Assembly (NCBI GenBank): GCA_016791145.1
Contig: JAEUNJ010000189.1
Coordinates: forward strand, 1-64,000
Reading direction: 5' to 3'
Length of the DNA stretch: 64,000 nucleotides
From: Rhodocyclaceae bacterium
Lineage (GTDB): Bacteria > Pseudomonadota > Gammaproteobacteria > Burkholderiales > Rhodocyclaceae
Below the pieces are notes generated by a model. That model did no database searches and had not been told where the DNA came from. It saw only the letters and a list, made by a program, of their open reading frames with translations. A program made the translations under genes and the position numbers. This document shows, piece after piece, positions 27,119-36,495 of this stretch. Positions within the stretch are counted from its first letter, which is position 1, and each line of letters begins with the position of its first letter.

Positions 27119-28918
27119 TCAGCGGACCTTGACCGTCGCCAGTTCGGCGCCGTCGGGGCTCATCACGTGGGTCGAGCAGGCCAGGCAGGGATCGAAGGAG
27201 TGGATCGTGCGCAGGATCTCCAGGGGCTGGTCCGCCTTGGCCAGCGGCGTGTTCATCAGCGAGGCCTCGAAGGCGCCGATCTGGCCCTTGGGGTCCCGCG
27301 GGCTGCCGTTCCAGGTGGTCGGCACGACGCACTGGTAGTTGTCGATCTTGGTGTCCTTGATCTTGATCCAGTGGCCCAGGGCACCCCGCGGCGCCTCGGT
27401 GAAGCCGGCGCCGTTGGCCTGCTTCGGCCAGGTGGCCGGATCCCACTTGGAGATGTTGGCCGTTGCCGTGTCGCCGGCCTTGATGGCCGCCATGAGCTTG
27501 TCGAACTGGCGGACCTGGAGGTCGGCGCAGTAGAGGGTCTCGATGCCGCGCGCCGCGGTGCGGCCGAGGGTCGAGAACAGGGCCGTGACGGGCACGTCCA
27601 GCTTCTTCAGGACCGCGTCGATGGTGTCCTTGATGAAGGGGTACTGCTTGGGCTGCACGTAGCCCAGCAGCATGCGGGACAGGCAGCCGACCTCCATGGC
27701 ATGGCCCTTCCAGCGCGGCGCCTTGAGCCAGGAGTACTTGGCCTCCTCGTCGAGCTGCTCGATCTTCGTCCGGGTGCCCTTGAAGTTCTTGCCCTCGGGC
27801 TTGTAGTTCGGCTCGGTGACGCCGTCGAAGGGATGCAGGCCCTTGGACTCGTCGGCGTACTTGTACCAGGAGTGGCTGACGAACTCCTGGATCTGGGCCG
27901 GATCCTTCAGGTCTACCGGGTGCACCGTCTTCAGGTCGCCGCCGACGATGGCGCCGCGCGGCAGCAGCAGGTTGGCCGGGCTGTAGTCGTTGGCCTTCTC
28001 CGGGATGTCGCCGTAGGAGAGGACGTTCTGGGAGGAGAGGCCGCCGCCGTAGAGCCAGCCCTTGTAGAAGGAGGCGATGGCCAGCAGGTCGGGGATGTAG
28101 ACCTGTTCGACGAATTCCTTGCAGCGGTCGATGATGCTCTTGACCAGGTTCAGCCGCTCCATGTTCAGGGCGCCGACGGCGCCGGTGTCATGGACGTTGA
28201 TGGGGCAGGGGACGCCGCCCACCAGCCAGTTCGGGTGCGGGTTCTTGCCGCCGAAGATGGTGTGGACCTTGACGATCTCCTTCTGGAAGTCGAGGGCTTC
28301 CAGGTAGTGGGCGACGGCCATCAGGTTGGCTTCCGGCGGCAGCTTGTAGGCCGGGTTGCCCCAGTAGCCGTTCATGAAGGGACCGAGCTGGCCGCTCTCC
28401 ACGAACTTCTTCAGGCGGTTCTGCAGGTCGCGGAAGTAGCCGGGGGACGACAGGGGCCAGTTGGAAATGCTCTGGGCCAGTTCCGAGGTCCGCTTCGGGT
28501 CGGCGGAAAGCGCCGATACCACGTCCACCCAGTCCAGCGCGTGCAGGTGGTAGAAGTGCACCAGGTGGTCGTGGATGTACAGGTTCAACTGCATCAGGTT
28601 GCGGATGGTGTTCGCGTTCTCGGGGATCTGGATGCCGAGGGCATCCTCCACCGCGCGTACCGAGGTCAGGGCGTGGGTGCCGGTGCAGACGCCGCAGATG
28701 CGTTCCGTGAAGGCCCAGGCGTCCCGCGGGTCGCGGCCCTTGAGGATCACCTCCAGGCCGCGCCACATGGTGCCCGTGGAGACGGCGTTGCGGATCACGT
28801 TGTTCGAGTCGAGGTTCACCTCGACCCGCAGGTGGCCCTCGATACGGCAGATCGGGTCGACCACCATGCGCTTGCCGGAATTGTCCAGCTTGAATCCTTG
28901 GGTTTCGTAAGCCCCCAT
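27119..28918 (-). CDS. hupL: Uptake [NiFe]-hydrogenase large subunit
   Basis: 599 residues, full family length. The nickel site is formed by [10 protein letters not shown] near the N-terminus and DPCLACSTH at the C-terminus. The 15-residue tail after that His ([15 protein letters not shown]) is the extension removed by HupD. It oxidises H2 in the periplasm after co-export with HupS. It starts one base after the hupS stop, and hupC follows after 21 bp. Confidence 0.96.
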   Translation of the reverse strand: MGAYETQGFKLDNSGKRMVVDPICRIEGHLRVEVNLDSNNVIRNAVSTGTMWRGLEVILKGRDPRDAWAFTERICGVCTGTHALTSVRAVEDALGIQIPENANTIRNLMQLNLYIHDHLVHFYHLHALDWVDVVSALSADPKRTSELAQSISNWPLSSPGYFRDLQNRLKKFVESGQLGPFMNGYWGNPAYKLPPEANLMAVAHYLEALDFQKEIVKVHTIFGGKNPHPNWLVGGVPCPINVHDTGAVGALNMERLNLVKSIIDRCKEFVEQVYIPDLLAIASFYKGWLYGGGLSSQNVLSYGDIPEKANDYSPANLLLPRGAIVGGDLKTVHPVDLKDPAQIQEFVSHSWYKYADESKGLHPFDGVTEPNYKPEGKNFKGTRTKIEQLDEEAKYSWLKAPRWKGHAMEVGCLSRMLLGYVQPKQYPFIKDTIDAVLKKLDVPVTALFSTLGRTAARGIETLYCADLQVRQFDKLMAAIKAGDTATANISKWDPATWPKQANGAGFTEAPRGALGHWIKIKDTKIDNYQCVVPTTWNGSPRDPKGQIGAFEASLMNTPLAKADQPLEILRTIHSFDPCLACSTHVMSPDGAELATVKVR

Positions 28919-28919
28919 T

Positions 28920-30008
28920 TCAGTTGCCTCCCTGTTGGTTTTCCTGGCTGTGGTTGATGCGCGCCCGCGAGAGCGCGCTCAGGCCGGCGTGGACCGCGAT
29001 GCCGGCGCCCACCACCGCGGCGGCGGTGCCGCCCACCTTGTCCGCGTTCGACTCGATGCCGAACTGCTTGATGTCGGTGACCCGGTCGTAGAAGCTGCCC
29101 TTGTCCCAGAAGCCGTCCTCCGAGCAGCCGATGCAGCCGTGGCCGGACTGGATCGGGAATGAGACGCCGCCGTTCCAGCGCACCGTCGAGCAGGCGTTGT
29201 AGGTCGTCGGGCCCTTGCAGCCCATCTTGTAGAGGCAGTAGCCGCGGCGCGCCGCGTCGTCGTCCCACTGCTCGACGAACTGGCCGGCGTCGAAATGGGG
29301 GCGGCGGTAGCACTTGTCGTGGATGCGCTGGCCGTAGAACATCTTCGGGCGGCCCTGGCGGTCCAGCTCGGGAATCCGGTCGAAGGTCAGCATGTAGGTG
29401 ACGACGCCGGTCATGACTTCCGCGATGGGCGGGCAGCCCGGGACGCGGACGATGGGCTTGCCGCTGATCACCTGGTGCACCGGCGTGGCCCGGGTCGGGT
29501 TCGGCTTGGCGGCTTGCACGCAGCCGTAGGAGGCGCAGGCGCCCCAGGAGATGACCGCCTTGGCGTCGGCGCAGGTCTCCTTCAGCACCTCGACGAAGGG
29601 GCGGCCGCCGTGGATGCAGAACATGCCGTCCTCGTTGAGGGGCGGGTTGCCCTCCACGGCGACGATGTAGTTGCCCTTGTACTTCTTCTTCACCTCCTCG
29701 ATGATCGCCTCCGCCTGGTGGCCGGCGGCGGCCATCAGCGTGTCGTCGTAGTCCAGCGAAAGCATCGACAGCACCACGTCCTTGGTCAGGGGGTGGGCGG
29801 AACGGATGAAGGACTCGGAGCAGCAGGTGCATTCGAGACCATGCAGCCAGATCACCGGCGTGCGCGGCTTGGTCTCCAGCGCGTGGGCGATCTTCGGCAC
29901 GAAGGTGGAACCCAGGCCCAGGGAGGAGGCCGTGAGGCTGCAGAACTTGATGAAGCTGCGCCGGGTGATTCCCTGCCGGCGCAGGACTTCGTAGAAGGTT
30001 TCGGTCAT
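28920..30008 (-). CDS. hupS: Uptake [NiFe]-hydrogenase small subunit, oxygen-tolerant type
   Basis: A 362-residue precursor with twin-arginine signal (RRSFIKF) and likely cleavage after AHA (residue 43). The mature chain then shows ECTCCSES (Cys17, 19, 20), GACASYGC (Cys115, Cys120) and Cys149. This is the six-cysteine set that holds the [4Fe-3S] proximal cluster of oxygen-tolerant membrane hydrogenases, with the same numbering as in R. eutropha HoxK. A C-terminal membrane helix (about 325-345) attaches it to HupC. ATG 30008 is chosen because it begins the Tat signal; the frame is open further upstream. Confidence 0.96.
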   Translation of the reverse strand: MTETFYEVLRRQGITRRSFIKFCSLTASSLGLGSTFVPKIAHALETKPRTPVIWLHGLECTCCSESFIRSAHPLTKDVVLSMLSLDYDDTLMAAAGHQAEAIIEEVKKKYKGNYIVAVEGNPPLNEDGMFCIHGGRPFVEVLKETCADAKAVISWGACASYGCVQAAKPNPTRATPVHQVISGKPIVRVPGCPPIAEVMTGVVTYMLTFDRIPELDRQGRPKMFYGQRIHDKCYRRPHFDAGQFVEQWDDDAARRGYCLYKMGCKGPTTYNACSTVRWNGGVSFPIQSGHGCIGCSEDGFWDKGSFYDRVTDIKQFGIESNADKVGGTAAAVVGAGIAVHAGLSALSRARINHSQENQQGGN

Positions 30009-30083
30009 CGAGAGTCTCCTGTCGGTGTGTGCGCGCCGGTGCCGGTGGATGCTTCCCCGGTTCGCGGCGACACGAGGCCTTAA

Positions 30084-30099
30084 GCGCGAAGCGTGCCAA
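30084..30099 (-). promoter_or_regulatory. Sigma54-type promoter of hupSLC
   Basis: The minus strand reads TTGGCACGCTTCGCGC: a perfect -24 (TTGGCACG) and a -12 of GCGC that keeps the GG-N10-GC spacing. The start site would lie near 30072, about 64 bases before the hupS ATG. HoxA, encoded in the same cluster, is the expected activator. Confidence 0.7.
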
Positions 30100-30313
30100 G
30101 CCTTCCAATCTTGACGATGGACCGCCAAATAGTTGAGGGATAAACAGAAAATTCCGGGGCGGTCCCGGGTCGGGCGGGGGGGTGGTAAGCGCAACGACCA
30201 TCCGGGGGGCGCGAGTGGAAATCCGGTTGGCGGCCGTCGGGAAACTGCGGGAGGTCGAAACCCGCGGAAGCAGCAACGGCGGGGCTTTGCGGGGGAACGG
30301 GGAAGTTTCCGGG

Positions 30314-30332
30314 TGTTACGGAAGCCGTTACA
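30314..30332. promoter_or_regulatory. Candidate activator-binding palindrome
   Basis: TGTTACGG-AAG-CCGTTACA is a 19-bp palindrome with one mismatched position pair. It lies about 220 bp upstream of the hupS promoter. It could be a HoxA enhancer site; no binding consensus was verified. Confidence 0.35.
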
Positions 30333-30787
30333 TCGTCCCGTTCATGCACTTTGCGCCGATGCCGTCACGCAAATGCCAAAAGGATATTCGCGATGGCAGT
30401 CATGGCGGCCATGGCATTTCCGAGCGACCGCATCCGCGCCGGCGACGGCATTCCCGGCGCGCCATGCCGTTCGGCTGACTCGGGAATGGCGGCCCGCCGC
30501 CGGCCGGTAGGGGCATGGCCCGGCGCACGCCGGTGGCGAGGTCCGTTCAGAGGCTGATGCCGCCGGCCACGAGGGTCAGGACCGGCCACCCGGGGGGTCG
30601 CCAGAGCGCCCGGCCCGTGCACCTGCAGGTTCAGGAAGGCGGCGCCATCCGCGCGTGATCCCCGGAGTGGCCCCCGGCCCGTCCGCCGAGAGCTGGCAGC
30701 GTGGTTTCCACTTCGCAGCCAAAGGCGTTATCGGTATTTTCGGTCTTGGACCACCCCAATTTCGCATCCAAATTTTAAATAGATTCT

Positions 30788-30800
30788 AATCAATGAGTTA
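30788..30800 (+). promoter_or_regulatory. IHF-binding consensus site
   Basis: The sequence AATCAATGAGTTA matches WATCAANNNNTTR exactly and sits 16 bp upstream of the -24 element of the plus-strand sigma54 promoter, the usual place for DNA bending between enhancer and promoter. A weaker reverse match lies at 30126-30138 behind the hupS promoter. Confidence 0.6.
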
Positions 30801-30816
30801 GCTTTGTCTCCCTGTT

Positions 30817-30833
30817 TTGGTGCGGAACTTGCG
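30817..30833 (+). promoter_or_regulatory. Sigma54-type promoter of the hyb operon
   Basis: The plus strand reads TTGGTGCGGAACTTGCG: -24 TTGG and -12 TTGC with exact GG-N10-GC spacing. The start site would lie near 30844, about 34 bases before the GTG of the small-subunit gene. Confidence 0.75.
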
Positions 30834-30877
30834 TTTAACCAATAATCTTGACGTGGCCATTGGGGGAGACTGTCATC

Positions 30878-32041
30878 GTGGACAAGCAATCCGATTTCGC
30901 AATCGAGTCGTCGGTCGATTTCACGGCCGTCGAACGCCGGCTCGGCGTGTCGCGCCGGACCTTCCTGAAGTTCTGCACCGGGGTCGCCGCGTCCTTCGGA
31001 CTGGGGACCAAGGCCGCGTACGCCATGGCCCAGGCCATCGCCAATCCGGGGCGCCCGCCTGTCATCTGGCTGCACGGCCAGGAATGCACGGGTCCCACCG
31101 AATCCCTGCTGCGCTCCGAGCAGCCCTCCTTCGAGCACCTGATCCTCGACCTGATCTCCCTCGACTATCACCAGACGCTGGATGCGGGCGCCGGTCATCG
31201 CGTCGAGGAAATCAAGCGCGAGGCGATGAAGAAGCACCACGGCAAGTACCTGCTGGTGATCGAGGGCGCGATTCCCCTGGCCCAGAACGGCATCTTCTGC
31301 AAGATCGGCGGCCAGACCATGATGGACGCCACCAAGGAGGCCGCGGAGGGCGCCGCCGCCATCGTCGCCTTCGGCTCCTGCGCCAGCTGGGGCGGGGTGC
31401 AGTCGGCCTCGCCGAATCCGACCGGGGCCACCGGCGCGCCGCAGTTCCTCCAGGGCAAGACGGTGGTCACGATTCCCGGCTGTCCGCCGAATCCGGCCAA
31501 CTTCCTGGGCACGGTCCTCTATTTCGTCACCTACGGCAAGCTGCCGCCGATCGACGAGAAGGGACGGCCCAAGTGGGCCTACAGCCGCCTGATCCACGAG
31601 AACTGCTACCGCCGTCCGCACTTCGACGCCGGCCGCTTCGCCACCCAGTTCGGCGACGACGGGCATCGCCAGGGCTGGTGCCTCTACAAGCTGGGCTGCA
31701 AGGGTCCGGAGACCTACAACAACTGCCCGAGCCTGGAATACAACAACGTCGGCGGCGGCGTCTGGCCGATCGGCGTCGGCCATCCCTGCTTCGGCTGTTC
31801 GGAGCAGGGCACAGGCTTCAACAAGCCCATGTTCAGCCTCGCCGAGGTGAAGACCCATACGCCGCCCAATGCCTTCCCGAACATCGCCGACCGGCAGAAC
31901 CCGACCTCGTCGACGGTGGTCGCGGCGGCGGCGGTGGCCGGCGTGGCGGTGGGCGCCCTTCTCGGCGCGACGGCGGCGGCCGGCAAGAAACTCGACGGCA
32001 CGCAGGCGGAGGCGGGCAAGCCGGGCGACAAGGGAGCCTGA
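30878..32041 (+). CDS. hybO: Hyb-type [NiFe]-hydrogenase small subunit with Cys-to-Pro change at the proximal cluster
   Basis: A 387-residue HybO-like precursor with Tat signal (RRTFLKF). The GTG at 30878 follows an RBS (GGGGGAG); a TTG at 30848 is the alternative. Mature cleavage is probably after AQA (residue 53). Distal and medial cluster ligands are all present (His240, Cys243, Cys268, Cys274; Cys283, Cys304, Cys307), as are proximal Cys70, Cys168 and Cys202. However, the fourth proximal ligand is Pro73 (ECTGPTES; codon CCC at 31094-31096) where E. coli HybO has ECTGCTES. A C-terminal membrane helix is present (about 345-370). Electron transfer from the active site may be altered. Confidence 0.92.
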   Translation: MDKQSDFAIESSVDFTAVERRLGVSRRTFLKFCTGVAASFGLGTKAAYAMAQAIANPGRPPVIWLHGQECTGPTESLLRSEQPSFEHLILDLISLDYHQTLDAGAGHRVEEIKREAMKKHHGKYLLVIEGAIPLAQNGIFCKIGGQTMMDATKEAAEGAAAIVAFGSCASWGGVQSASPNPTGATGAPQFLQGKTVVTIPGCPPNPANFLGTVLYFVTYGKLPPIDEKGRPKWAYSRLIHENCYRRPHFDAGRFATQFGDDGHRQGWCLYKLGCKGPETYNNCPSLEYNNVGGGVWPIGVGHPCFGCSEQGTGFNKPMFSLAEVKTHTPPNAFPNIADRQNPTSSTVVAAAAVAGVAVGALLGATAAAGKKLDGTQAEAGKPGDKGA

Positions 32042-32043
32042 CC

Positions 32044-33027
32044 ATGGACCGGAGAAACTTCTTCAAGACCTCCCTCGGCGCCACGGTGGCGTCCGCGGCC
32101 GCCCTGGCGGCAGGGGGCGTTCAGGCCCGCCCCAACCTCGATCCGGCACCGGAGGCGGTGGGCATGCTCTACGACGCCACGCTGTGCGTCGGCTGCAAGG
32201 CCTGCGTGAGCAAGTGCAAGGAGGTCAACGGCATGCCGCCGGTGCCCATGGGGCAGGATACGCATGCCGACTTCGCGCTCGACCTGTCGGCGAAAACGCG
32301 GAACGTCATCAAGATCCATACCGAGGGCAAGGGCGCGGTCAAGGACGCGGCGGCCGACGGCTTTGCCTTCGAGAAGCGCAGCTGCATGCACTGCGTCGAT
32401 CCGGGCTGCGTCTCGGTGTGTCCGGTGTCGGCCCTGACCCGCCATCCGATGACCGGCATCGTCAGCTACAACAAGGACGCCTGCATCGGCTGCCGCACCT
32501 GCATGACCGGCTGCCCCTACAACGTGCCGCAGTACGACTACGACAACCCCTTCGGCCAGATCGTCAAGTGCGAGATGTGCAACCAGAAGGGCGTCGAGCG
32601 CATCGACAAGGGACTGATGACCGGCTGCGCTGAGGCATGCCCGACCGGCGCCACCCTGTTCGGTTCCCGCGGCGCGCTGCTGGCGGAGGCGAAGCGCCGC
32701 CTGGCCCTGAAGCCGGGCGAAACCTATGCCTATCCGCGCGGCGACGTGCGCAAGCCGGACAGCTTCCATGAAAAGGCCGTCCCGGGATACCAGAAGACGG
32801 TCTGGGGCGAAAAGGAGGCCGGCGGCACCAACGTCATGCACCTGTCGGCCATTCCCTACGACAAGCTGGGCATGCCGCCGCTGGGCGAGCGCTCGTATGC
32901 GTCGATCTCCGAGGGCGTGCAAAGCACCCTTTACAGCTACCTCGCTCTGCCGGTCGTGGCACTCGGCGGACTGACTTGGCTGGTCAAGCGCAATACCAGC
33001 GGTGAGAAGGAAGGGGGAGCCGAATGA
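32044..33027 (+). CDS. hybA: Periplasmic ferredoxin-like subunit (HybA)
   Basis: 327 residues with a Tat signal (MDRRNFFKTSLGATVASAAA) and four [4Fe-4S] motifs: CVGCKACVSKC, CMHCVDPGCVSVCP, CIGCRTCMTGCP, and a last set formed by CEMC and CAEACP. A C-terminal membrane helix (YSYLALPVVALGGLTWLV) anchors it. It relays electrons between HybO and the quinone-reacting HybB. It is two bp after hybO, and its stop overlaps the hybB start. Confidence 0.94.
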   Translation: MDRRNFFKTSLGATVASAAALAAGGVQARPNLDPAPEAVGMLYDATLCVGCKACVSKCKEVNGMPPVPMGQDTHADFALDLSAKTRNVIKIHTEGKGAVKDAAADGFAFEKRSCMHCVDPGCVSVCPVSALTRHPMTGIVSYNKDACIGCRTCMTGCPYNVPQYDYDNPFGQIVKCEMCNQKGVERIDKGLMTGCAEACPTGATLFGSRGALLAEAKRRLALKPGETYAYPRGDVRKPDSFHEKAVPGYQKTVWGEKEAGGTNVMHLSAIPYDKLGMPPLGERSYASISEGVQSTLYSYLALPVVALGGLTWLVKRNTSGEKEGGAE

Positions 33028-34199
33028 GCCACCACTACGAGGCGCTCGACCGTCGTCCGGTCCTGACGCCATTCTTCCTGCTGATGGTGGCGATCGCCGC
33101 GATCGGCACGATCTTCCTGATCACCCGCTTCGTCGCCGGCATGGGCGCGGTTGCCAACCTCAACGGCGGCTACCCGTGGGGTGTCTGGGTGATCTACGAC
33201 ATCGTGGTCGGCACCGCGCTGGCCTGCGGCGGTTATGCGCTGGCGGTGACGGTCTACGTGTTCAACAAGGGCAGGTACCACCCGCTGATCCGTCCGGCGC
33301 TGCTGACCAGCCTGCTCGGCTACGGCTTCGCCGGCTTCGGCGCGTTCGTGGACATGGGCCGCTACTGGAACGGCTACAACATCTTCCTGCCCTGGCACAT
33401 GAACACGCATGCGGTGATGCTGGAGGTCGGCCTGTGCGTCGCCGCCTACATTCTGGTCCTCTTCATCGAGTTCTCGCCGACGCTGCTGGAATGGCTGCGC
33501 AAGCAGACCGGCTGGCAGGTGCGGGCCGAGGCATGGCGCAAGCTGCTGGACAAGGGCCTGTTCTTCTTCATCGCGCTGGGCATCCTGCTGCCGACCATGC
33601 ACCAGTCCTCTCTCGGCAGCTTCCTGATCGCCATGGGCTACAAGGTGCACCCGTTATGGCAGACGCTGCACCTGCAGCCGCTGCTGGCCGTGCTGTCGGC
33701 CTTCACCATGGGCTTCGCCATCGTGATCTTCGAAGGCTCGCTGGTGACCACCGGCTTCAAGCGGCATCCGGAGACCCACCTGTTCACCGGCCTCGGCCGG
33801 ATCATGATGGGGCTCATCGCCGCCTTCCTGGCCTTCCGTTTCGGCTACCTGATCCTGATGGGCAAGGTCGGCGCGATGTTCGCCTTCGACCTCGGCAGCG
33901 TGATGTTCTGGATCGAGACGGCGCTGTTCGCCTACCCGCTCTACGTGCTCGCCTCCCCGGTCATGCGCGAGAACGGCAAGCACCTGCTCTACGCGGCTGT
34001 CAGCATGATCCTCGCCGGCTCGCTGTACCGCTTCGACGGTGCCCTCATCACCTACAACCCTGGCCCCGGCTACAGCTACTTCCCCGCCCTGCCGGAACTG
34101 ATCATGACCGTGGCGACCATCGCCACGGAGATCGCCCTCTACCTGTTCATCGTCAAGACCTTCCCGGTGCTGCCGCGCGAAGCGCACGCGACCGCCTGA
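33024..34199 (+). CDS. hybB: Integral membrane quinone-reacting subunit (HybB, NrfD family)
   Basis: 391 residues with about ten membrane helices. The NrfD/PsrC-type start GGYPWGVWVIYDIVVGTALACG and the conserved GIFLPTMHQSSLGS-like segment (here GILLPTMHQSSLGS) are visible. It contains no heme or cofactor motif. It couples HybOC to the quinone pool, in E. coli with charge translocation. It overlaps hybA by four bases (ATGA); a GTG-started large subunit follows. Confidence 0.94.
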   Translation: MSHHYEALDRRPVLTPFFLLMVAIAAIGTIFLITRFVAGMGAVANLNGGYPWGVWVIYDIVVGTALACGGYALAVTVYVFNKGRYHPLIRPALLTSLLGYGFAGFGAFVDMGRYWNGYNIFLPWHMNTHAVMLEVGLCVAAYILVLFIEFSPTLLEWLRKQTGWQVRAEAWRKLLDKGLFFFIALGILLPTMHQSSLGSFLIAMGYKVHPLWQTLHLQPLLAVLSAFTMGFAIVIFEGSLVTTGFKRHPETHLFTGLGRIMMGLIAAFLAFRFGYLILMGKVGAMFAFDLGSVMFWIETALFAYPLYVLASPVMRENGKHLLYAAVSMILAGSLYRFDGALITYNPGPGYSYFPALPELIMTVATIATEIALYLFIVKTFPVLPREAHATA

Positions 34200-34224
34200 C
34201 CCCCTTCGAGCAAAGGAGAAATCC

Positions 34225-35925
34225 GTGGCAAAACGTATTACGGTCGATCCCATCACCCGCATCGAGGGACACCTGCGCATCGACGTCGAAGTCGACAACG
34301 GCCATGTCACCAAGGCCTGGTCATCCGGCCAGATGTGGCGCGGCATCGAGAAGATCCTGGTCGGGCGCGATCCGCGCGAGGCCTGGTCCTATACCCAGCG
34401 CTTCTGCGGCGTGTGCACCACGGTGCACGCCATCACCTCGGTGCGCGCGGTCGAGAACGCGCTGCAGCTCGAAGTGCCGGTCAACGCGCAACTCATCCGC
34501 AACATCATCCAGACCGCGCACGCGGTGCAGGACCATATCGTCCACTTCTACCACCTGTCGGCGGTGGACTGGGTGGATGTCACTTCGGCGCTGAAGGCCA
34601 ATCCGGTCACCACGGCGAAGCTGGCCGAGTCGCTTTCCGACTGGCCGCTCAACGGGCCGCACGAGATGAAGGCCGTCCAGGACCGCCTGAAGACCTTCGT
34701 CGGCAGCGGCCAGCTCGGTCCCTTCGCCAGCGGCTTCTGGGGCCACCCGGCCATGAAGCTGCCGCCGGATGTCAATCTTCTCGCCGTCGCCCACTACATG
34801 CAGGCGCTGGACGTGCAGAACCTGGCCAACAAGATCGTCGCCATCCTCGGCGGCAAGAGCCCGCACATCCAGAACGTCGCCGTCGGCGGCGTCTCCAACT
34901 CCGTCAGCCACGATGCGCCCTCGGTGCTCAACATCGAGCGCCTGATGCTCATCAAGGGTTTCATCGACAAGCTCGACCAGTTCGTCAAGTCGACCTACCT
35001 CGTCGATGTGCCGGCGGTGGGCGCCTTCTACCTCGACTGGACGAAGTACGGCGCCGGCGTCACCAACTACCTCTCCGTCCCGGACTGTCCGCAGGACACC
35101 AAGGGCACCGAGTTCGACCTGCCCGGCGGCTACATCGACGCCGGTGACGTCGCGACCTACAAGCCGATCAAGACCTTCAACGACGCCTACTTCCGCGACG
35201 GCGTGGCGGAAAGCTCCAAGCACGCCTGGTACACCGGCGACAAGGCGCTGCATCCCTGGCAGGGCGAGACCGAGCCGCAATACACCGACTTCCAGGACAA
35301 CGGCAAGTATTCCTGGGTCAAGGCGCCCACCTTCTACGGCAAGCGCTGCGAGGTCGGGCCGCTGGCCGACGTGCATATCGGCCTTGCCGCCGGCAACAAG
35401 CGCTACGCCAAGTACCTCAACCAGGCGATCGGCACGCTGAAGGCGGTGGGCAAGCTCAACGACGTTCCGCTCAAGGCGCTGCAGTCCACCATCGGCCGCC
35501 ATGCGGCACGTGCCGTGCGCTGCGCTGTGATGATGGACACGCTGAAGGACCAGTGGGAAAAGCTGGTGGCCAACATCGGCAAGGAGCAGACCACCTTCAA
35601 CGCGCCCTCTTTCCCGAAGGGGGAGATCAAGGGCGTCGGCTTCCACCAGGCGCCGCGTGGCACGCTGTCGCACTGGGTGGTGATCGAGAACGGCAAGATC
35701 AAGAACTACCAGGCGGTCGTGCCGAGCACCTGGAACGCCGGCCCGCGGGATGCCAACGACCAGATCGGCCCCTACGAGTCCTCGCTGATGAACAACCCGG
35801 TGGCCGACCCCGAGAAGCCCCTGGAAGTGCTGCGAACGGTCCATTCCTTCGACCCCTGCATCGCCTGCGCGATCCACATGTTCGACAACGAGCAGCGGCC
35901 GATCGTCAAGGTGAAGGCCCTCTGA
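34225..35925 (+). CDS. hybC: Hyb-type [NiFe]-hydrogenase large subunit
   Basis: 566 residues, full HybC length. Nickel motifs RFCGVCTTVH and DPCIACAIH are intact, and a 15-residue C-terminal tail (MFDNEQRPIVKVKAL) is the cleavable extension. It starts with GTG at 34225 after a strong RBS (AAAGGAG). Base composition and codon use are like its neighbours. Catalytic ligands are normal here, in contrast to the altered small subunit, so the enzyme is not a plain pseudogene. Confidence 0.95.
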   Translation: MAKRITVDPITRIEGHLRIDVEVDNGHVTKAWSSGQMWRGIEKILVGRDPREAWSYTQRFCGVCTTVHAITSVRAVENALQLEVPVNAQLIRNIIQTAHAVQDHIVHFYHLSAVDWVDVTSALKANPVTTAKLAESLSDWPLNGPHEMKAVQDRLKTFVGSGQLGPFASGFWGHPAMKLPPDVNLLAVAHYMQALDVQNLANKIVAILGGKSPHIQNVAVGGVSNSVSHDAPSVLNIERLMLIKGFIDKLDQFVKSTYLVDVPAVGAFYLDWTKYGAGVTNYLSVPDCPQDTKGTEFDLPGGYIDAGDVATYKPIKTFNDAYFRDGVAESSKHAWYTGDKALHPWQGETEPQYTDFQDNGKYSWVKAPTFYGKRCEVGPLADVHIGLAAGNKRYAKYLNQAIGTLKAVGKLNDVPLKALQSTIGRHAARAVRCAVMMDTLKDQWEKLVANIGKEQTTFNAPSFPKGEIKGVGFHQAPRGTLSHWVVIENGKIKNYQAVVPSTWNAGPRDANDQIGPYESSLMNNPVADPEKPLEVLRTVHSFDPCIACAIHMFDNEQRPIVKVKAL

Positions 35926-36495
35926 GTGGAGACGCACGGCAAGGCCCCAGATGGCGCGGACACACCCGATATCGTCGTCATCGGCATGGGCAATGTGCTC
36001 ATGCAGGACGAGGGCATCGGCGTCCGCGCCGTAGAGGAACTGGAGGCGCTTTACGAGCTTCCCGCGCGTGTCCGCCTGGTCGACGGCGGGACTACCGGCA
36101 TGGAGCTTTTCGAGCCGATGCGCAACGCCGACTGCCTGGTTGTCGCCGATGCCGTGAACGCCGATCGCCCGCCCGGTGCGCTGGTGCGCATCGCCAACGA
36201 GGAAATCCGGGCCTTCTTCCAGACCAAGCTCTCGAACCACCAGCTCGGCCTGTCCGACCTGCTGGCCTTGCTGGCCTTCAAGGGCGAGACGCCCCGCCAC
36301 GTGGCGATCATCGGCATGGTGCCGCATTCGCTGCAGAACCGCCTCGGTCTCAGCGAACCCGCCGCCGCCGCCCTGGGCGACATGGTCGACCTGCTGGTGC
36401 GCGAACTGTCGCTCCTCGGGGTGGAAGTCCGGCCGCGGGGCGAGGTGCGGGCCGGCCACTGGCGCCGGCAGGCCGAACTGGAAGGCGCCGCCTGA
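35926..36495 (+). CDS. hybD: Large-subunit maturation endopeptidase for the Hyb enzyme (HybD)
   Basis: 189 residues of the HybD/HyaD protease family. Nickel-probing residues: Glu in NVLMQDEGIGVRA, Asp in VADAVNADRP and His in LSNHQLGLSD. It starts with GTG immediately after the hybC stop. It is distinct from HupD, which processes the uptake enzyme, so each large subunit has its own protease. Its stop overlaps the next start by one base. Confidence 0.93.
   Translation: METHGKAPDGADTPDIVVIGMGNVLMQDEGIGVRAVEELEALYELPARVRLVDGGTTGMELFEPMRNADCLVVADAVNADRPPGALVRIANEEIRAFFQTKLSNHQLGLSDLLALLAFKGETPRHVAIIGMVPHSLQNRLGLSEPAAAALGDMVDLLVRELSLLGVEVRPRGEVRAGHWRRQAELEGAA

Larger units (their letters stand above)
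30009..30877. other. 869-bp divergent control region between the two hydrogenase operons
   Basis: There is no credible gene on either strand. It contains a minus-strand sigma54 promoter (30084-30099), a plus-strand sigma54 promoter (30817-30833), an exact IHF-consensus match (30788-30800), a near-match (30126-30138), and two candidate activator palindromes (30314-30332 and 30746-30759). The part near the plus-strand promoter (30720-30850) is clearly more AT-rich than the surrounding DNA. Confidence 0.7.

Noticed and set aside
30584-30767. Small frames in the hydrogenase divergent region (for example 30576-30767 minus)
   Set aside because: No ribosome site, no homology-like motif and location over regulatory sequence; treated as non-coding.
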